NCBI GenBank assembly: GCA_004173355.1
Contig: SEAD01000009.1
Span: 1 to 64,000 of the forward strand
DNA from: Chitinophagaceae bacterium
GTDB lineage: Bacteria; Bacteroidota; Bacteroidia; Chitinophagales; Chitinophagaceae
Length of the DNA: 64,000 nucleotides
Direction of reading: 5' to 3'
The notes below the pieces were generated by a model. That model had not been told where the DNA came from. It did not search any database and worked only from the letters and a program-made list of their open reading frames with translations. Shown here one piece after another: positions 44,901-54,372 of the stretch (the first letter of the stretch is position 1; each line of letters begins with the position of its first letter). Position numbers and translations under genes: made by a program.

Positions 44901-45755
44901 TTCTTCCGGCAGGAGTTTGCGATACCTATCGATAAATTTGGTGAGCAGGACCGCAAGGAGCACCTGAAAAAATTACTGTATCCGTTTATATTAAGACGTA
45001 CAAAGGAACAGGTTGCCAAGGACCTCCCATCCAAACAGGAGATGATCCTCTGGTGTGAGATGGAAGATGAACAGCGCAGGATTTATGATGCGTACCGGAA
45101 TGATTTCAGGGACAAAATCCTTGGCACCATCCAGGAACAGGGTATCCAGAAATCGCAGCTGACCATCCTGCAGGGCCTGATGAAGCTGCGCCAGATCTGC
45201 GATTCCCCGGCAATCATGAATGAGGATGAAAAGCTGGAAAACCATTCCATTAAACTCGAGGAACTCGGTCGCGAAATCACAGAAAATATCAGCAACCACA
45301 AAGCCCTCGTGTTTTCGCAGTTCCTCGGCATGCTGGCTCTTATCCGGGCGAAGCTGGACGAGCTGGGTGTGAAATACGAATACTTCGATGGTTCCACATC
45401 CGCGCCTGACCGGGAAAAAGCCATCCAGAGTTTCCAGAACGACGACGGGGTACGCGTATTCCTGATCTCCCTGAAAGCCGGTGGTGTGGGTCTCAACCTT
45501 ACCGCGGCAGACTATGTATATATTGTCGATCCCTGGTGGAATCCGGCTGTAGAGCAGCAGGCCATTGACCGGACGCACCGTATCGGGCAGACGAAAAACA
45601 TTTTCGCCTACCGGATGATCTGTAAGGATACGATCGAGGATAAGATCCTCTCCCTGCAGGACAAAAAGCGTGCGCTGGCAAAAGACCTGATTGCAGATGA
45701 TTCCTCGTTTGTGAAAAGTCTCAGCCGCGAAGACGTGGAATACCTGTTCAGTTAG
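41994..45755 (+). CDS. SWIM zinc-finger SNF2-family helicase
   Basis: This is a 1253-residue Swi2/Snf2 ATPase. The N-terminal region includes a SWIM zinc finger (LRCSCPYNIGDICRH), and a long middle region corresponds to the bacterial SNF2 associated domain. The helicase core has LADDMGLGKTVQALSFLE (motif I), VVCPTTLIYNW, Walker B FVVLDESQAIKN, LCMSGTPLQNN and C-terminal motifs LISLKAGGVGLNLTAADYVYI and QAIDRTHRIGQ. Walker B reads DESQ rather than the common DEAH or DEGH. It probably remodels protein-DNA complexes such as RNA polymerase. The ATG at 41994 begins the conserved N-terminus; the track start at 41919 would add 25 unlikely residues. Confidence 0.9.
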   Translation: MALPHLLKYVYTHGTDEVIRRGKKIHAIGYVELIEYDDLFGSAVFRVKDDSYSTYYKVHIHKFKDAKELSLRCSCPYNIGDICRHETASLFQLQEMIDKGQLEAEDVAYDQRHTVAKMKSIELKTLRLLSSPEIFNEAELWLRTNKAKIELAENETVKASVTINGEVYKILLRKNEERNFDTSADYVDPEHPLSLPKVIVFLQLLNAHGANYFDSIRNWDKEKNKLLEAYGYSLSDDLKGKFEFAYKEGKPFLRVLDSSIKRVAPLVTTPRPVLQQQEKKEEEMPVEVQEVAVRPQLRLGVVFNFNKKQYPYFTIDAITGEPNDANDGFAGKVEKPDISRYLDLDKLMEEDKQLLTVLRKLQDVEINKYISRNSPFSGIWENIIHQEGEDLPGETKELMAEYLFPRIKKMCIEHSDKALFYTLAENKPFKTANLEPLQVSREEARPHFFVRKNAAYTVECLVKAEGMDYDLGDNECNSPLFFLYNNQLFCWKDNEVVHLVEKFLPDGKMEVAVDDWEKTLQEFILPLAKEHKLDFDKSLVQEIRDGDPEVKLFLVEKGDYLVFQPSFSYKGFETRSRDRDEIVVPQGDKVVLVHRNREVEKQFIDKLQNLHSNFIVNEENGSLALKGTDVLKNNWFFLFVDAMKEMKTPVFGFEALKNFRFNTAKPQTKIFISSNTDWFDAKVDIVFGDQKVTVADVKRALANKQQFVQLNDGTLGILPEEWLKKYSLLFRVGEGNSNNLKLSRYHLSVVDELYESRDEEELAVQLEEKYEKLREFNKIREIPPPAHLAPILRPYQIAGFQWLNYLKDIKWGGILADDMGLGKTVQALSFLEHSRAEMGNIKALVVCPTTLIYNWENEIKKFTPKLTYRIHHGATRTRSREEILDHDVTITTYGTLRSDIKLLVSVTFDFVVLDESQAIKNPASKVTKAASLLNAKHRLCMSGTPLQNNTFDVFAQMNFLNPGMLGTMEFFRQEFAIPIDKFGEQDRKEHLKKLLYPFILRRTKEQVAKDLPSKQEMILWCEMEDEQRRIYDAYRNDFRDKILGTIQEQGIQKSQLTILQGLMKLRQICDSPAIMNEDEKLENHSIKLEELGREITENISNHKALVFSQFLGMLALIRAKLDELGVKYEYFDGSTSAPDREKAIQSFQNDDGVRVFLISLKAGGVGLNLTAADYVYIVDPWWNPAVEQQAIDRTHRIGQTKNIFAYRMICKDTIEDKILSLQDKKRALAKDLIADDSSFVKSLSREDVEYLFS

Positions 45756-45781
45756 TACTTCACAGACTTGAAACTTCTATG

Positions 45782-45805
45782 GCCCGGGCAGGATCCAGCC
45801 CGGGC
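45782..45805. repeat. GC-rich inverted repeat after the SNF2 gene
   Basis: Two copies of the palindrome GCCCGGGC flank AGGATCCA and can form an 8-base-pair hairpin about 25 bases after the stop codon. No T-run follows, so it may stabilise the 3' end rather than terminate. Confidence 0.45.
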
Positions 45806-45965
45806 AACTGATCGCCGCGCGCAGTTACGATCCCCTGCAGGTCTATATTTTCCTGCCGCTGGTCGGTGCCTGTTTACCAGTCATCCATATTTGCGCCGGT
45901 GGCAAAGTCGCAGCGAAGGTTATTGAAGGGGTTTACGTCTAACTTCGTACAACCACAAATAACAC

Positions 45966-48872
45966 ATGAGAATCTTCCTTATCCTGACCGCTTTGTGTCT
46001 TGCCCTTACTGCCCGATCACAGAAACCTGACGGTGTGATCCGTGGCAAACTCGTTGACAGCACCAGCAAACAACCCATTACCGACGCCACGCTCTCACTC
46101 CTGCTGGCGAAGGACTCCAGCCTTGTAACCTTTACATTAAGCAATAAAACCGGGGGATTTGAGATCAGGGGTCTTGCGCCTGCTGACTACCGCCTTGTAA
46201 TTACCCACCAGGCATATTCGGAGATCAGGAAACGGATTTCCCTGACAGCAGACAACAAAACCGTCGATCTCGGGGAGTTGTTTCCTTCCAATAATGTGCG
46301 GACGCTGGATGAAGTGATAGTCACCAGTGAAGCCCCGATCCAGGTGAAAGGGGATACGGTGCAGTTTAATGCCAGCGGTTTCAAAACCCAGCCGAATGCA
46401 ACCGTGGAAGACCTGCTGAAGAAGTTGCCTGGTATGGAAGTGGACAAGGACGGGAATGTAAAAACCCAGGGCGAGCAGGTCCAGAAAGTGTTTGTGGATG
46501 GCAAGGAATTTTTCGGGACCGACCCCAAGCTGGCAACCAAAAACCTGACAGCCGATATGGTGGAAAGTGTACAGGTATTTGATGATATGAGCGAGCAGGC
46601 AAAGTTCACCAAAATCGAAGACGGCTCCCGTAGCAAGACCATCAATATCAAGCTGAAGAAGGACCGGAACAAAGGGTATTTCGGGAGGGCACTGGCTTCC
46701 TATGGTACCAAGGACCGTTATGAAGGCAACCTCAGCTTTAATAAATTCAATGGTAACCAGCGTATATCGGTACTCTTCAATGCCAATAATATCAATAAAC
46801 AGGGCTTTTCGTTTTCTGATGTAATCAGCTCCATGGGCGGGTTCAGCGGATTTGGCGGTGGCGGCGGCATTGGCGGCGGCGGTATGGGTGGCGGCATGCA
46901 GATGGTATCGGTACGTGGCGGTGGTGGTGGCGGCATGGCTTCCCTGCTGGGAGGAGGATCCGGTACCACGGGGATTATCCGCTCGCTTTCCACGGGAGTC
47001 AACTTCTCCGACCAGTATGGCAGCAAGCTCAAGCTCACCGGGAGTTATTTTTTCTCCAACAGCAATACCGACCAGGAACAGGACCAGCTGCGACGGAGTA
47101 CGTTTGCCAATGACTCGGTGGCCACACTCAGCCGCCAGTCGGTTTCAAATAACCTGAACCAGAACCACCGGGTAAACCTGCGGCTGGAATACCAGATCGA
47201 CAGTATGAACTCGATCATGTACACACCCAGTTTTACCGCGCAGCATTCTGAAAACAGCAGCCTTGACACATCCTTTACCTTGTCTTCCGTGCCCGGACAG
47301 GATTTCCTGTCTGTAACCAACCGGTCATACAACAATAATAAGAGGAACGGGACCAACCTGAACAATAACCTTCTTTTCCGTCATAAATTCGGTAAGACAG
47401 GACGGACGTTTACGCTTGGATGGACCAATACATTCGGCAACAGCAGTGCCAACGGACTGACGCAGTCGCGCAACCTGTTTTATGAAAAAGACGCGACGGT
47501 GTACAACAACCTCCTGCAGGACCAGCAATACTCGCAGGATACGCGGACCAATAACCATACAGTCAGTACTTCCTATACTGAACCTATCGGGCTGAACAAG
47601 ATCATCGAGATGAACTACGCCTTCACCCGCAACCAGAGCAATTCGAAAAAGGAAACCTTTAATTACGACGCCGTAACGGGCAGGTACGATGAGGTGAATG
47701 AATTGCTGACCAACAATTTTGAAAACACATTCCTTGCACACCGCGTTGGAGCCAATTTCAGGCTGCAGCAGAAAAAATATAATTACCAGCTTGGCATCGG
47801 TATCCAGAATTCAACACTGGAGAGCAACAGCTGGCTGGCAAGCACCGGCAAGGATTCAACAAGCAGGGCTTCATACACCAACTTTTTCCCGACAGCCAAT
47901 TTCAATTTCACACCCTCACGAAGCAAAAACCTCCGGTTCAGCTACAATGGCCGGACAAACCAGCCAACCATCACGCAGCTCCAGAACGTGCTGGACGTGT
48001 CTGATCCGCTGAACCAGAAAATCGGGAACCCTGACCTGAAGCAGGAGTTCACCCATAACATGAACCTTAACTACAACAGCTTCGATATCCTGACCTTCCG
48101 GTTCCTCGCAGCAAACCTTTCGTTTACTTCCACCAGCAACCGGATTGTAAACAGCATTGACACCGTCAGCCGCGGCATCCAGCTGACCCGCCCGGAAAAT
48201 GTGGACGGGTACTACAGGGCTTCCTCTTTTATCACACTTGGCCTGCCATTCAAGAACCCCAAACTGAAAGGATCGAGTCTCAATTTTTCAAATAACATGG
48301 CCTATGTGCGGGATGTAAGCCTGCTGTACAAACAGGAAAACATCAGCAAGACATTTACGGTGGGCCAGGGCGCCGCTCTCAGCCTGAATAAGGAAAAATA
48401 CAATGTGGGCATCCGTGCAAACCTGTCTTACAATGATGTGCGGTATTCGGTGAACAGGGAATTGAATGAAGATTATTTCACCCAGACCTATGCTACCGAC
48501 CTGACATACAAAATCGGGAAAAGCCTGATACTGGCTACCGATTTTGACCTGCTGGTGAACACCGGTCGTGCTGCGGGTTTCAACCAGAACATCCCGCTCT
48601 GGAATGCGAGCCTCAGCAAACAGATTTTCAAAAAGAAAAATGCGGAGATCAGATTGTCGGTCAATGATATCCTGAACCAGAACCAGAGTATCCTGCGGAC
48701 AACGGGTGACAACTACATCCAGGATACGAGGAGTATGGTGCTGCGCCGTTACTTCATGATCGGCTTCCTGTTTAACCTCAACAAAATGGGTGGTGCAAGG
48801 AATCCGATGCAGGGTCCCCCGATGCCACCGGGAATGAACCGGATGATGGATCGTAATATCCGCGTGCAATAA
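45966..48872 (+). CDS. TonB-dependent outer-membrane receptor (CarboxypepD_reg type) 1
   Basis: This 968-residue outer-membrane protein has a signal peptide ([18 protein letters not shown]), a carboxypeptidase-regulatory-like domain (about 25-105), a plug-like region ([58 protein letters not shown]), then a large beta-barrel domain. An unusual glycine-rich segment of about 50 residues ([17 protein letters not shown] and following) interrupts the early barrel, probably as a loop. The substrate is unknown. No SusD-like partner is adjacent, so it is not a standard polysaccharide locus. It is related to the receptor at 49972. Confidence 0.88.
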   Translation: MRIFLILTALCLALTARSQKPDGVIRGKLVDSTSKQPITDATLSLLLAKDSSLVTFTLSNKTGGFEIRGLAPADYRLVITHQAYSEIRKRISLTADNKTVDLGELFPSNNVRTLDEVIVTSEAPIQVKGDTVQFNASGFKTQPNATVEDLLKKLPGMEVDKDGNVKTQGEQVQKVFVDGKEFFGTDPKLATKNLTADMVESVQVFDDMSEQAKFTKIEDGSRSKTINIKLKKDRNKGYFGRALASYGTKDRYEGNLSFNKFNGNQRISVLFNANNINKQGFSFSDVISSMGGFSGFGGGGGIGGGGMGGGMQMVSVRGGGGGGMASLLGGGSGTTGIIRSLSTGVNFSDQYGSKLKLTGSYFFSNSNTDQEQDQLRRSTFANDSVATLSRQSVSNNLNQNHRVNLRLEYQIDSMNSIMYTPSFTAQHSENSSLDTSFTLSSVPGQDFLSVTNRSYNNNKRNGTNLNNNLLFRHKFGKTGRTFTLGWTNTFGNSSANGLTQSRNLFYEKDATVYNNLLQDQQYSQDTRTNNHTVSTSYTEPIGLNKIIEMNYAFTRNQSNSKKETFNYDAVTGRYDEVNELLTNNFENTFLAHRVGANFRLQQKKYNYQLGIGIQNSTLESNSWLASTGKDSTSRASYTNFFPTANFNFTPSRSKNLRFSYNGRTNQPTITQLQNVLDVSDPLNQKIGNPDLKQEFTHNMNLNYNSFDILTFRFLAANLSFTSTSNRIVNSIDTVSRGIQLTRPENVDGYYRASSFITLGLPFKNPKLKGSSLNFSNNMAYVRDVSLLYKQENISKTFTVGQGAALSLNKEKYNVGIRANLSYNDVRYSVNRELNEDYFTQTYATDLTYKIGKSLILATDFDLLVNTGRAAGFNQNIPLWNASLSKQIFKKKNAEIRLSVNDILNQNQSILRTTGDNYIQDTRSMVLRRYFMIGFLFNLNKMGGARNPMQGPPMPPGMNRMMDRNIRVQ
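46850..46970 (+). repeat. Glycine-rich low-complexity coding repeat
   Basis: GGTGGCGGCGG-type triplet repeats encode two poly-glycine blocks inside receptor 1. The second receptor lacks an equivalent block, so this is a local expansion. Confidence 0.7.
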
Positions 48873-48967
48873 ATACCGGCCTGGCGGATGATGCGCATAA
48901 TGGATGCTGAAAATAGTATGCAGCAGGATCCAGGGGTCACCGCAAACAACATATGGACAGCAAAATA

Positions 48968-48992
48968 AAATCCCCTGCCTGGCAGGGGATTT
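48968..48992. terminator. Bidirectional terminator between receptor 1 and small ORF
   Basis: AAATCCCCTGCC and GGCAGGGGATTT form a perfect 12-base-pair stem around a single T, with A/T-rich flanks on both sides. It can terminate receptor 1 on the plus strand and the small minus-strand ORF. Confidence 0.8.
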
Positions 48993-49021
48993 ATTATAAT
49001 GGTTGGGTTAGTAAACGTAGG

Positions 49022-49177
49022 TCAGCGCCTGCGGGCATAACTGCCGGCAGCCGGAGATGATCCGGTTATGAAAACGGCAAGCACAGACTTCAGCAGGAAC
49101 AGGATGTTGAATGAAGGTTTGTAATAGCTGCGATAGATCATCGCCTCTTCATGTGAATGTGTTATGTTCTGTTTCAT
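49022..49177 (-). CDS. Possible 51-residue small protein
   Basis: A minus-strand ATG frame encodes a 51-residue peptide with a soluble His/Glu-containing start (MKQNITHSHEEAMIYRSYY), a short hydrophobic stretch (FNILFLLKSVLAVFITG) and a basic end (YARRR). It is flanked upstream by AT-rich sequence suited to a promoter and ends about 30 bases before a strong terminator, which supports expression. No family is recognised. It is below the ORF track cut-off. Confidence 0.4.
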   Translation of the reverse strand: MKQNITHSHEEAMIYRSYYKPSFNILFLLKSVLAVFITGSSPAAGSYARRR

Positions 49178-49291
49178 ATTGGATTTTTTAAGTGGTTGAA
49201 GAAAGAACGAAAAATAATTGTTGAAAAGTATGTAAAAGAAATAATATTTTTTTTCTTTGTCCCTGATTACTAACCCATAAATCCATTACCG

Positions 49292-49888
49292 TTGAAAAAA
49301 ATCGTAAAATCCCTGTGTATAACAGGGCTATCCCTCGGGCTCATGCTATCCGCAAATGCCCAGTTAAGCCTCGCTAACAACAATCTTGGCCACGACCTCA
49401 AAAAAATCATCCGCGACTATCCCAACCAGTTTGCCCACCTGCAGGGGCCGGTGATGGAGGAGAAAACGCAGGTCACGGACTACGAACTGAACTTCACAAT
49501 TGCCGGTGCCGAGAGCTCTTCCATTACAAAGTATTCAACCAAAGGCAAGCCGGTGGTGAGTTGTGAGGCGGTGATACTGACTTCCGAAAGCTTTGAAGAA
49601 GCCAGCAAAAAGTATCGCGCACTCTATTCACTGTTCAACAACATGGCCGTAAAGATGGATAACGGGGTGGTGTTTTACCTGAAAGGCGAGTATGCAAAAC
49701 CAGTGGAAGAGGTGAAGTTCAGCAGTACTGTGCTGGTGTTTGAAAAGCCGGACATGTATGTGTCGAAAATGAAGATTGAAATTGCCATGCACTATGACCT
49801 CATGGAATGGAAGGTGAAATTCAGGATTTATGAACGCGAGCGGGAAGACGATGAGCGTGGCGACATGATCGAGGAAGAGGAAATTTAA
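49292..49888 (+). CDS. Small secreted protein of unknown function
   Basis: This 198-residue protein begins with a TTG codon and a clear signal peptide (SLCITGLSLGLMLSANAQ). The mature part has KYSTKGKPVVSCEAVILTSESFEEASKKYRALYSLFNNM and ends in a highly acidic tail (EREREDDERGDMIEEEEI). It lies between two TonB-dependent receptors in the same direction and may serve one of them. I do not recognise the family. Confidence 0.7.
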   Translation: MKKIVKSLCITGLSLGLMLSANAQLSLANNNLGHDLKKIIRDYPNQFAHLQGPVMEEKTQVTDYELNFTIAGAESSSITKYSTKGKPVVSCEAVILTSESFEEASKKYRALYSLFNNMAVKMDNGVVFYLKGEYAKPVEEVKFSSTVLVFEKPDMYVSKMKIEIAMHYDLMEWKVKFRIYEREREDDERGDMIEEEEI

Positions 49889-49971
49889 CCTTCATTAACC
49901 TTATTGATATACTGGTTAACCCGCTTTGAAAAAGCAGCAGGATAGTTTCGCATCCGATCAACAATCGGTTT

Positions 49972-52767
49972 ATGAAACAGATTTCCCTGCTGCTTTTTTT
50001 TATCCTCCCGGCACTTGTAGTCACAGCCCAGCGCGGATCCGTGAGCGGCGTGGCATACGACAGCATCGGATCACGCAGACTTCCGGACGTGACTGTCACC
50101 GTCCTGCGCCGGTCGGATTCCACCCTGGTTTCCTTTAACCTCAGCAGCAGTTCCGGTTATTTTAAAATAAGCAACCTGCCGGATGGTGACTATCGCCTGC
50201 TGGCCAGCCATATCGGCTACCATAACAGCAGCCGGAGTTTCAGCATTACTGCGGCTGCCCGCGAGGTGGACCTGGGTACACTGGTGATGGCTGATAAATC
50301 GGTCATCCTGTCGGAAGTGGTGGTCAGCAGCGAGGCACCACCAGTCACCCTCGTTGGCGATACAGTCCAATACGATGCGGACGCTTTCAGGACGCAGCCC
50401 AATGCGAACGTAGAACAGCTGCTGAAGAAAATGCCCGGCATCCAGGTTGAACGTGACGGGACAATAAAGGCCAATGGCGAAACGGTTAAACGCATACTCG
50501 TCGACGGCAAGGAGTTTTTTGGCAATGACCCGAAAATGGCAACAAAGAACCTTCCGGCCGATGCGGTGGATAAGGTGCAGATGTATGACCGTCGGAGTGA
50601 CCAGTCGACGCTTACCGGGTTTGACGATGGCAACAGTGAAAAAACCATCAACCTCAAACTGAAGGAGAGTAAAAAGAAGGGATTGTTCGGGAAAATAAGT
50701 GCCGGTGCGGGTTCGGACGACCGCAAGGAGGCGCGCATGAATGTCAACTCTTTCCGGGGAGCCAGGCAATTGTCGGCGTTAGCCATGGGAAACAATACCA
50801 ATACGGAGGGGTTTGGGTTTTCCGATATCGGGAGTTTCGCCGGGGATGCAGGCAGGACCGGGCCTGGCGGACGGGTAACACAGGAACAGGCCTCGGCAAT
50901 GGCGTCGGCTGCATCCACCAACCAGGGCATCCGCACTATCTGGGGTACAGGCCTGAACTATAACAATATCATTGGTACGAAGACGGACTTCACCAGCAAT
51001 TATTTTTACAATCATTTCAATCCCGCCACCAGCACCAATTCTGAACGCACTTATCTTTTACCCGATTCCAGTTACAACTACAGCCAGCGATCGGATAACA
51101 GGGTGTATAATAACAGCCATCGCCTCAATCTTGGTATCGATTACCGGATAGACAGTTTCCATTCCATTAAAATCAATCCGTCATTGGGTGTCCAGCATTC
51201 ACGGTCTGATGTAACCAGCAATTACCTGCAATCGGGCAGCGATGGACGGCTGAGCAACAGCGGTTACAATAACTTCCGGCGTGAGTCAGATGCAATCAAT
51301 TTCCGGACAGACCTCTTATTCCGGAAGAAGTTCCGACGGAAGGGCCGCACATTTTCATTAAGCCTGCAGGGTATCGTCAATACCAGTGATGGAGAGGGCT
51401 GGCAGGAGTCGGTCAATGAATTCCATCCGCAGCCGGGTCCTTCCTACAGGGACTCCATCAACCAGAATAGTTTTGACCAGGCTTCGCAGAAAGGGCTCAC
51501 CGGCCGGGCGGTATATACCGAACCGGTCTTCCGGCGCTCGCTGCTTGAGTTCAGCGTTGCGAAGAGTTCGACCAGCAGCAGTTCGGCTAAACAGGCATAT
51601 GATTTCAATAAATCCACCAGCCGGTACGACCGCCTCAACGATTCACTCAGCAATGATTTTGAAACTACTTACGGATATACCAGTGCAGGGCTGCGGATCC
51701 GGGCGATACGTGGTAAACTGAATTATACTGCGGGCGTCACCTGGCAACATGCAACGCTCGAGGGGCGTGTGATTGCCGGGCAGAAGGATGTGGACCTGGG
51801 CAAAGGGTTCAGTAACCTGCTGCCCAATGCCCGCGCGCAGTACACATTTATCCGCAATAAAAGCCTCACACTGAATTACAACAGTTATACCCAGCAGCCC
51901 GCGGTGAGCCAGTTGCAGCCCGTTCCGGATATCAGCAACCGGCTGAATATCTATGAGGGCAACCCGGAGCTGAAGCAGGAGTTCATCCATTACCTCACCC
52001 TGAATTACATGGGCATAAATCCATTCCGGAATCGCAGTTTTTTTGTGTTCCTGACGATGGCACGAACCGATAACAAAATCGTGAATTCCGATTCGGTGTT
52101 TGCCAGCGGGATCAAAAAGACCAGGCCGGTAAATGTGGATGGGGTGTATAACTACAACGGCGATGTAAGCCTGGGGCTGCCGATGCGTTTTGCCAAAGGC
52201 ACAATGCAGCTTGGAACACGTGCCTCGTACAGCCGCGGACAGCAGTTTGTGAATGGGTCAGCCAATACGATCGGGGCGTTTACAGTTGGTCCGCGGATAT
52301 CATTGAGTTCGCGGCCAACCGAAAAAATCGACATCCAGGCAGGAGGCACGTTCAATTACAACAGGACGGGGTATTCATTGCAACCCGCTTTCAACACCAG
52401 TTATTTTTCACAGGTCTATGATGCGGATTTCAACTGGGAGTTGCCCCGGAAGATTTATTTCAGTACGGAATTTACCTATACCATCAATAACCGCCTGGCG
52501 GAAGGATTCAACGCGCGAGTTCCATTGTGGAATATGTCGGTCAGTAAACAGTTCATGAAGTTCAACCGCGGGGAAATAAAACTGCGGGTAAATGACCTGC
52601 TGAACCGCAACCAGGGCGTCAGCCGCACGAGCAACCAGAGTTATATCGAGGATACACGGGTGAATACCCTCCGGCGTTATGTGATGCTGAGTTTTACGTA
52701 TAGTCTCAGCAAAAGCGCTGCAGGCGGAGGTTCCGGTGGTAATGGGTTTATGATGATCAGGAATTGA
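49972..52767 (+). CDS. TonB-dependent outer-membrane receptor (CarboxypepD_reg type) 2
   Basis: This 931-residue receptor has the same architecture as the one at 45966. It has a signal peptide (MKQISLLLFFILPALVVTAQ), a carboxypeptidase-regulatory-like domain, a plug-like region ([62 protein letters not shown]) and a beta-barrel domain. Shared segments such as DGKEFFG.DPK.ATKNL show that the two are paralogues. It lacks the glycine-rich insert. The 3' end overlaps the convergent DUF3817 gene by 11 bases. Confidence 0.88.
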   Translation: MKQISLLLFFILPALVVTAQRGSVSGVAYDSIGSRRLPDVTVTVLRRSDSTLVSFNLSSSSGYFKISNLPDGDYRLLASHIGYHNSSRSFSITAAAREVDLGTLVMADKSVILSEVVVSSEAPPVTLVGDTVQYDADAFRTQPNANVEQLLKKMPGIQVERDGTIKANGETVKRILVDGKEFFGNDPKMATKNLPADAVDKVQMYDRRSDQSTLTGFDDGNSEKTINLKLKESKKKGLFGKISAGAGSDDRKEARMNVNSFRGARQLSALAMGNNTNTEGFGFSDIGSFAGDAGRTGPGGRVTQEQASAMASAASTNQGIRTIWGTGLNYNNIIGTKTDFTSNYFYNHFNPATSTNSERTYLLPDSSYNYSQRSDNRVYNNSHRLNLGIDYRIDSFHSIKINPSLGVQHSRSDVTSNYLQSGSDGRLSNSGYNNFRRESDAINFRTDLLFRKKFRRKGRTFSLSLQGIVNTSDGEGWQESVNEFHPQPGPSYRDSINQNSFDQASQKGLTGRAVYTEPVFRRSLLEFSVAKSSTSSSSAKQAYDFNKSTSRYDRLNDSLSNDFETTYGYTSAGLRIRAIRGKLNYTAGVTWQHATLEGRVIAGQKDVDLGKGFSNLLPNARAQYTFIRNKSLTLNYNSYTQQPAVSQLQPVPDISNRLNIYEGNPELKQEFIHYLTLNYMGINPFRNRSFFVFLTMARTDNKIVNSDSVFASGIKKTRPVNVDGVYNYNGDVSLGLPMRFAKGTMQLGTRASYSRGQQFVNGSANTIGAFTVGPRISLSSRPTEKIDIQAGGTFNYNRTGYSLQPAFNTSYFSQVYDADFNWELPRKIYFSTEFTYTINNRLAEGFNARVPLWNMSVSKQFMKFNRGEIKLRVNDLLNRNQGVSRTSNQSYIEDTRVNTLRRYVMLSFTYSLSKSAAGGGSGGNGFMMIRN

Positions 52768-53065
52768 CCGCCGCTTCCTCGGACTTCCATTGTTTTTCCA
52801 TGTAAAAGGTGCCAAATGGGATGATGGATGCAATGAAGGCCTTGATACCCCACAACCAGGTACGGTTGTATTCAGATTTTACCGTGAAAGCAAGGACCAT
52901 AAAACCAACAAAAAGGAAACCGTGTGCATAACCCACAATTTTTACCGGTAGTGGTTCATGCAACAGGTATTTTACGGGCATTGCGATAAAGAGCAGCACA
53001 AGGAAAGAAATACCTTCCGCCAGTGCGACTTTACGGAAGAGTGAGTAGGTCCTGGTTGATTTCAT
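52757..53065 (-). CDS. DUF3817 family membrane protein
   Basis: This is a 102-residue integral membrane protein with about three hydrophobic segments and the DUF3817 pattern: FRKVALAEGISFLVLLFIAMPVKYL, KIVGYAHGFLFVGFMVLA and a late FIASIIPFGTFYMEKQW. The function is unknown. It follows mqnC closely on the same strand and may be co-transcribed with it. Confidence 0.82.
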   Translation of the reverse strand: MKSTRTYSLFRKVALAEGISFLVLLFIAMPVKYLLHEPLPVKIVGYAHGFLFVGFMVLAFTVKSEYNRTWLWGIKAFIASIIPFGTFYMEKQWKSEEAAVNS

Positions 53066-53074
53066 GATATGTCC

Positions 53075-54199
53075 TTAATAGTCTACTACCTGTTCTTCGA
53101 TCATTTCAGGTATTTCCCGCCATTCATACTGCTGGTTGCGGAGCTGTGGTTCAAATCCGGCATCACGGATAGCGTCCTGGATAGTTTTATAGGTGAAACG
53201 GTGTGGGGCACCCGCCGCACTTACCACGTTTTCCTCGATCATGATGGAGCCGAAGTCGTTGGCCCCTGAATGCAGGCAGACCTGTGCGGTCTGCTTGCCA
53301 ACCGTAAGCCAGCTGGCCTGTATATTTTTTACATTCGGCAGCATGATGCGGCTCAGCGCGATCATGCGGATGTACTCGTCAGCCGTGGTCAGGTTATGTA
53401 CACCGCGGATCCGGGTGAGGAGGGTGTCCACATCCTGGAACGTCCATGGGATGAATGCCAGGAAACCCTTGGCTTCAGCGGGTTTGCGCGACTGTACCTC
53501 ACGGATTTTCACCAGGTGTTCAAAACGTTCCTCGATTGTTTCCACATGGCCAAACATCATGGTCGCAGATGTGGTGATATTGAGTTTATGCGCTTCATGC
53601 ATGATATCCAGCCATTCCTGCGCCCCGCATTTACCTTTTGAGATAAGTCGGCGTACGCGGTCAATCAGGATCTCGGCACCTGCACCAGGCAATGAATCCA
53701 TGCCTGCTTCCTTCAGTGCCATGAGTACTTCGCGGTGGGTGCTCTTTTCAAGTTTGGTGATATGCGCTACTTCGGGGGGGCCGAGTGCATGGAGTTTAAT
53801 GGTGGGGAACTCTTCCTTGATCTGGCGGAAGGTGCTGGTATAAAATTCAAGACCGAGACCAGGGTGGTGACCACCCTGCAGGAGGAGCTGGTCGCCGCCA
53901 TAACGCAGGGTTTCGGAAATCTTCTTCCGGTAAACGGGCATTTCGGTGATATATGCTTCGGCATGGCCCGGGATGCGGAAGAAGTTGCAGAATTTGCAAT
54001 TGGCCACGCAAACGTTGGTGGTATTGACATTGCGGTCAATCTGCCAGGTTACTTTCCCGTGGGGAACCTGGATTTTCCGAAGGCCATCTGCCACGTACAT
54101 CAGCTCAGTCAGCGGAGCGTTGTTATAAAGGAAAACGCCTTCCGCTACGGTCAGGCTCTCAAAATTCGCCGCTTTCTTCAGCAGTTCCGAAACTTCCAT
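53075..54199 (-). CDS. mqnC: Cyclic dehypoxanthinyl futalosine synthase MqnC
   Basis: This radical SAM enzyme of the futalosine route to menaquinone cyclises dehypoxanthine futalosine. The 374-residue protein has the CxxxCxxC cluster motif in NVCVANCKFCNFF (C64, C68, C71), QGGHHPGLGLEFY, SLPGAGAEILIDRVR, TSATMMFGHVET and a C-terminal GFEPQLRNQQYEW typical of MqnC rather than MqnE. The ATG at 54199 begins the conserved N-terminus. Other mqn genes are absent from the window. Confidence 0.88.
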   Translation of the reverse strand: MEVSELLKKAANFESLTVAEGVFLYNNAPLTELMYVADGLRKIQVPHGKVTWQIDRNVNTTNVCVANCKFCNFFRIPGHAEAYITEMPVYRKKISETLRYGGDQLLLQGGHHPGLGLEFYTSTFRQIKEEFPTIKLHALGPPEVAHITKLEKSTHREVLMALKEAGMDSLPGAGAEILIDRVRRLISKGKCGAQEWLDIMHEAHKLNITTSATMMFGHVETIEERFEHLVKIREVQSRKPAEAKGFLAFIPWTFQDVDTLLTRIRGVHNLTTADEYIRMIALSRIMLPNVKNIQASWLTVGKQTAQVCLHSGANDFGSIMIEENVVSAAGAPHRFTYKTIQDAIRDAGFEPQLRNQQYEWREIPEMIEEQVVDY

Positions 54200-54372
54200 A
54201 TCATTGTTTTTTAGGGCTTTTCCCAATCTGGCTGCAAAAGTACAATCTATAACAGGAAAAGGGTTGATCGGTTTTGAAAGAACCCTGATATACGATAAAT
54301 TTAATTAATTACGGGCAACGCATCATCTGATGGCTTTTGTTTGTCCGCCCATTGACCTTCATCCTGCTGCAT

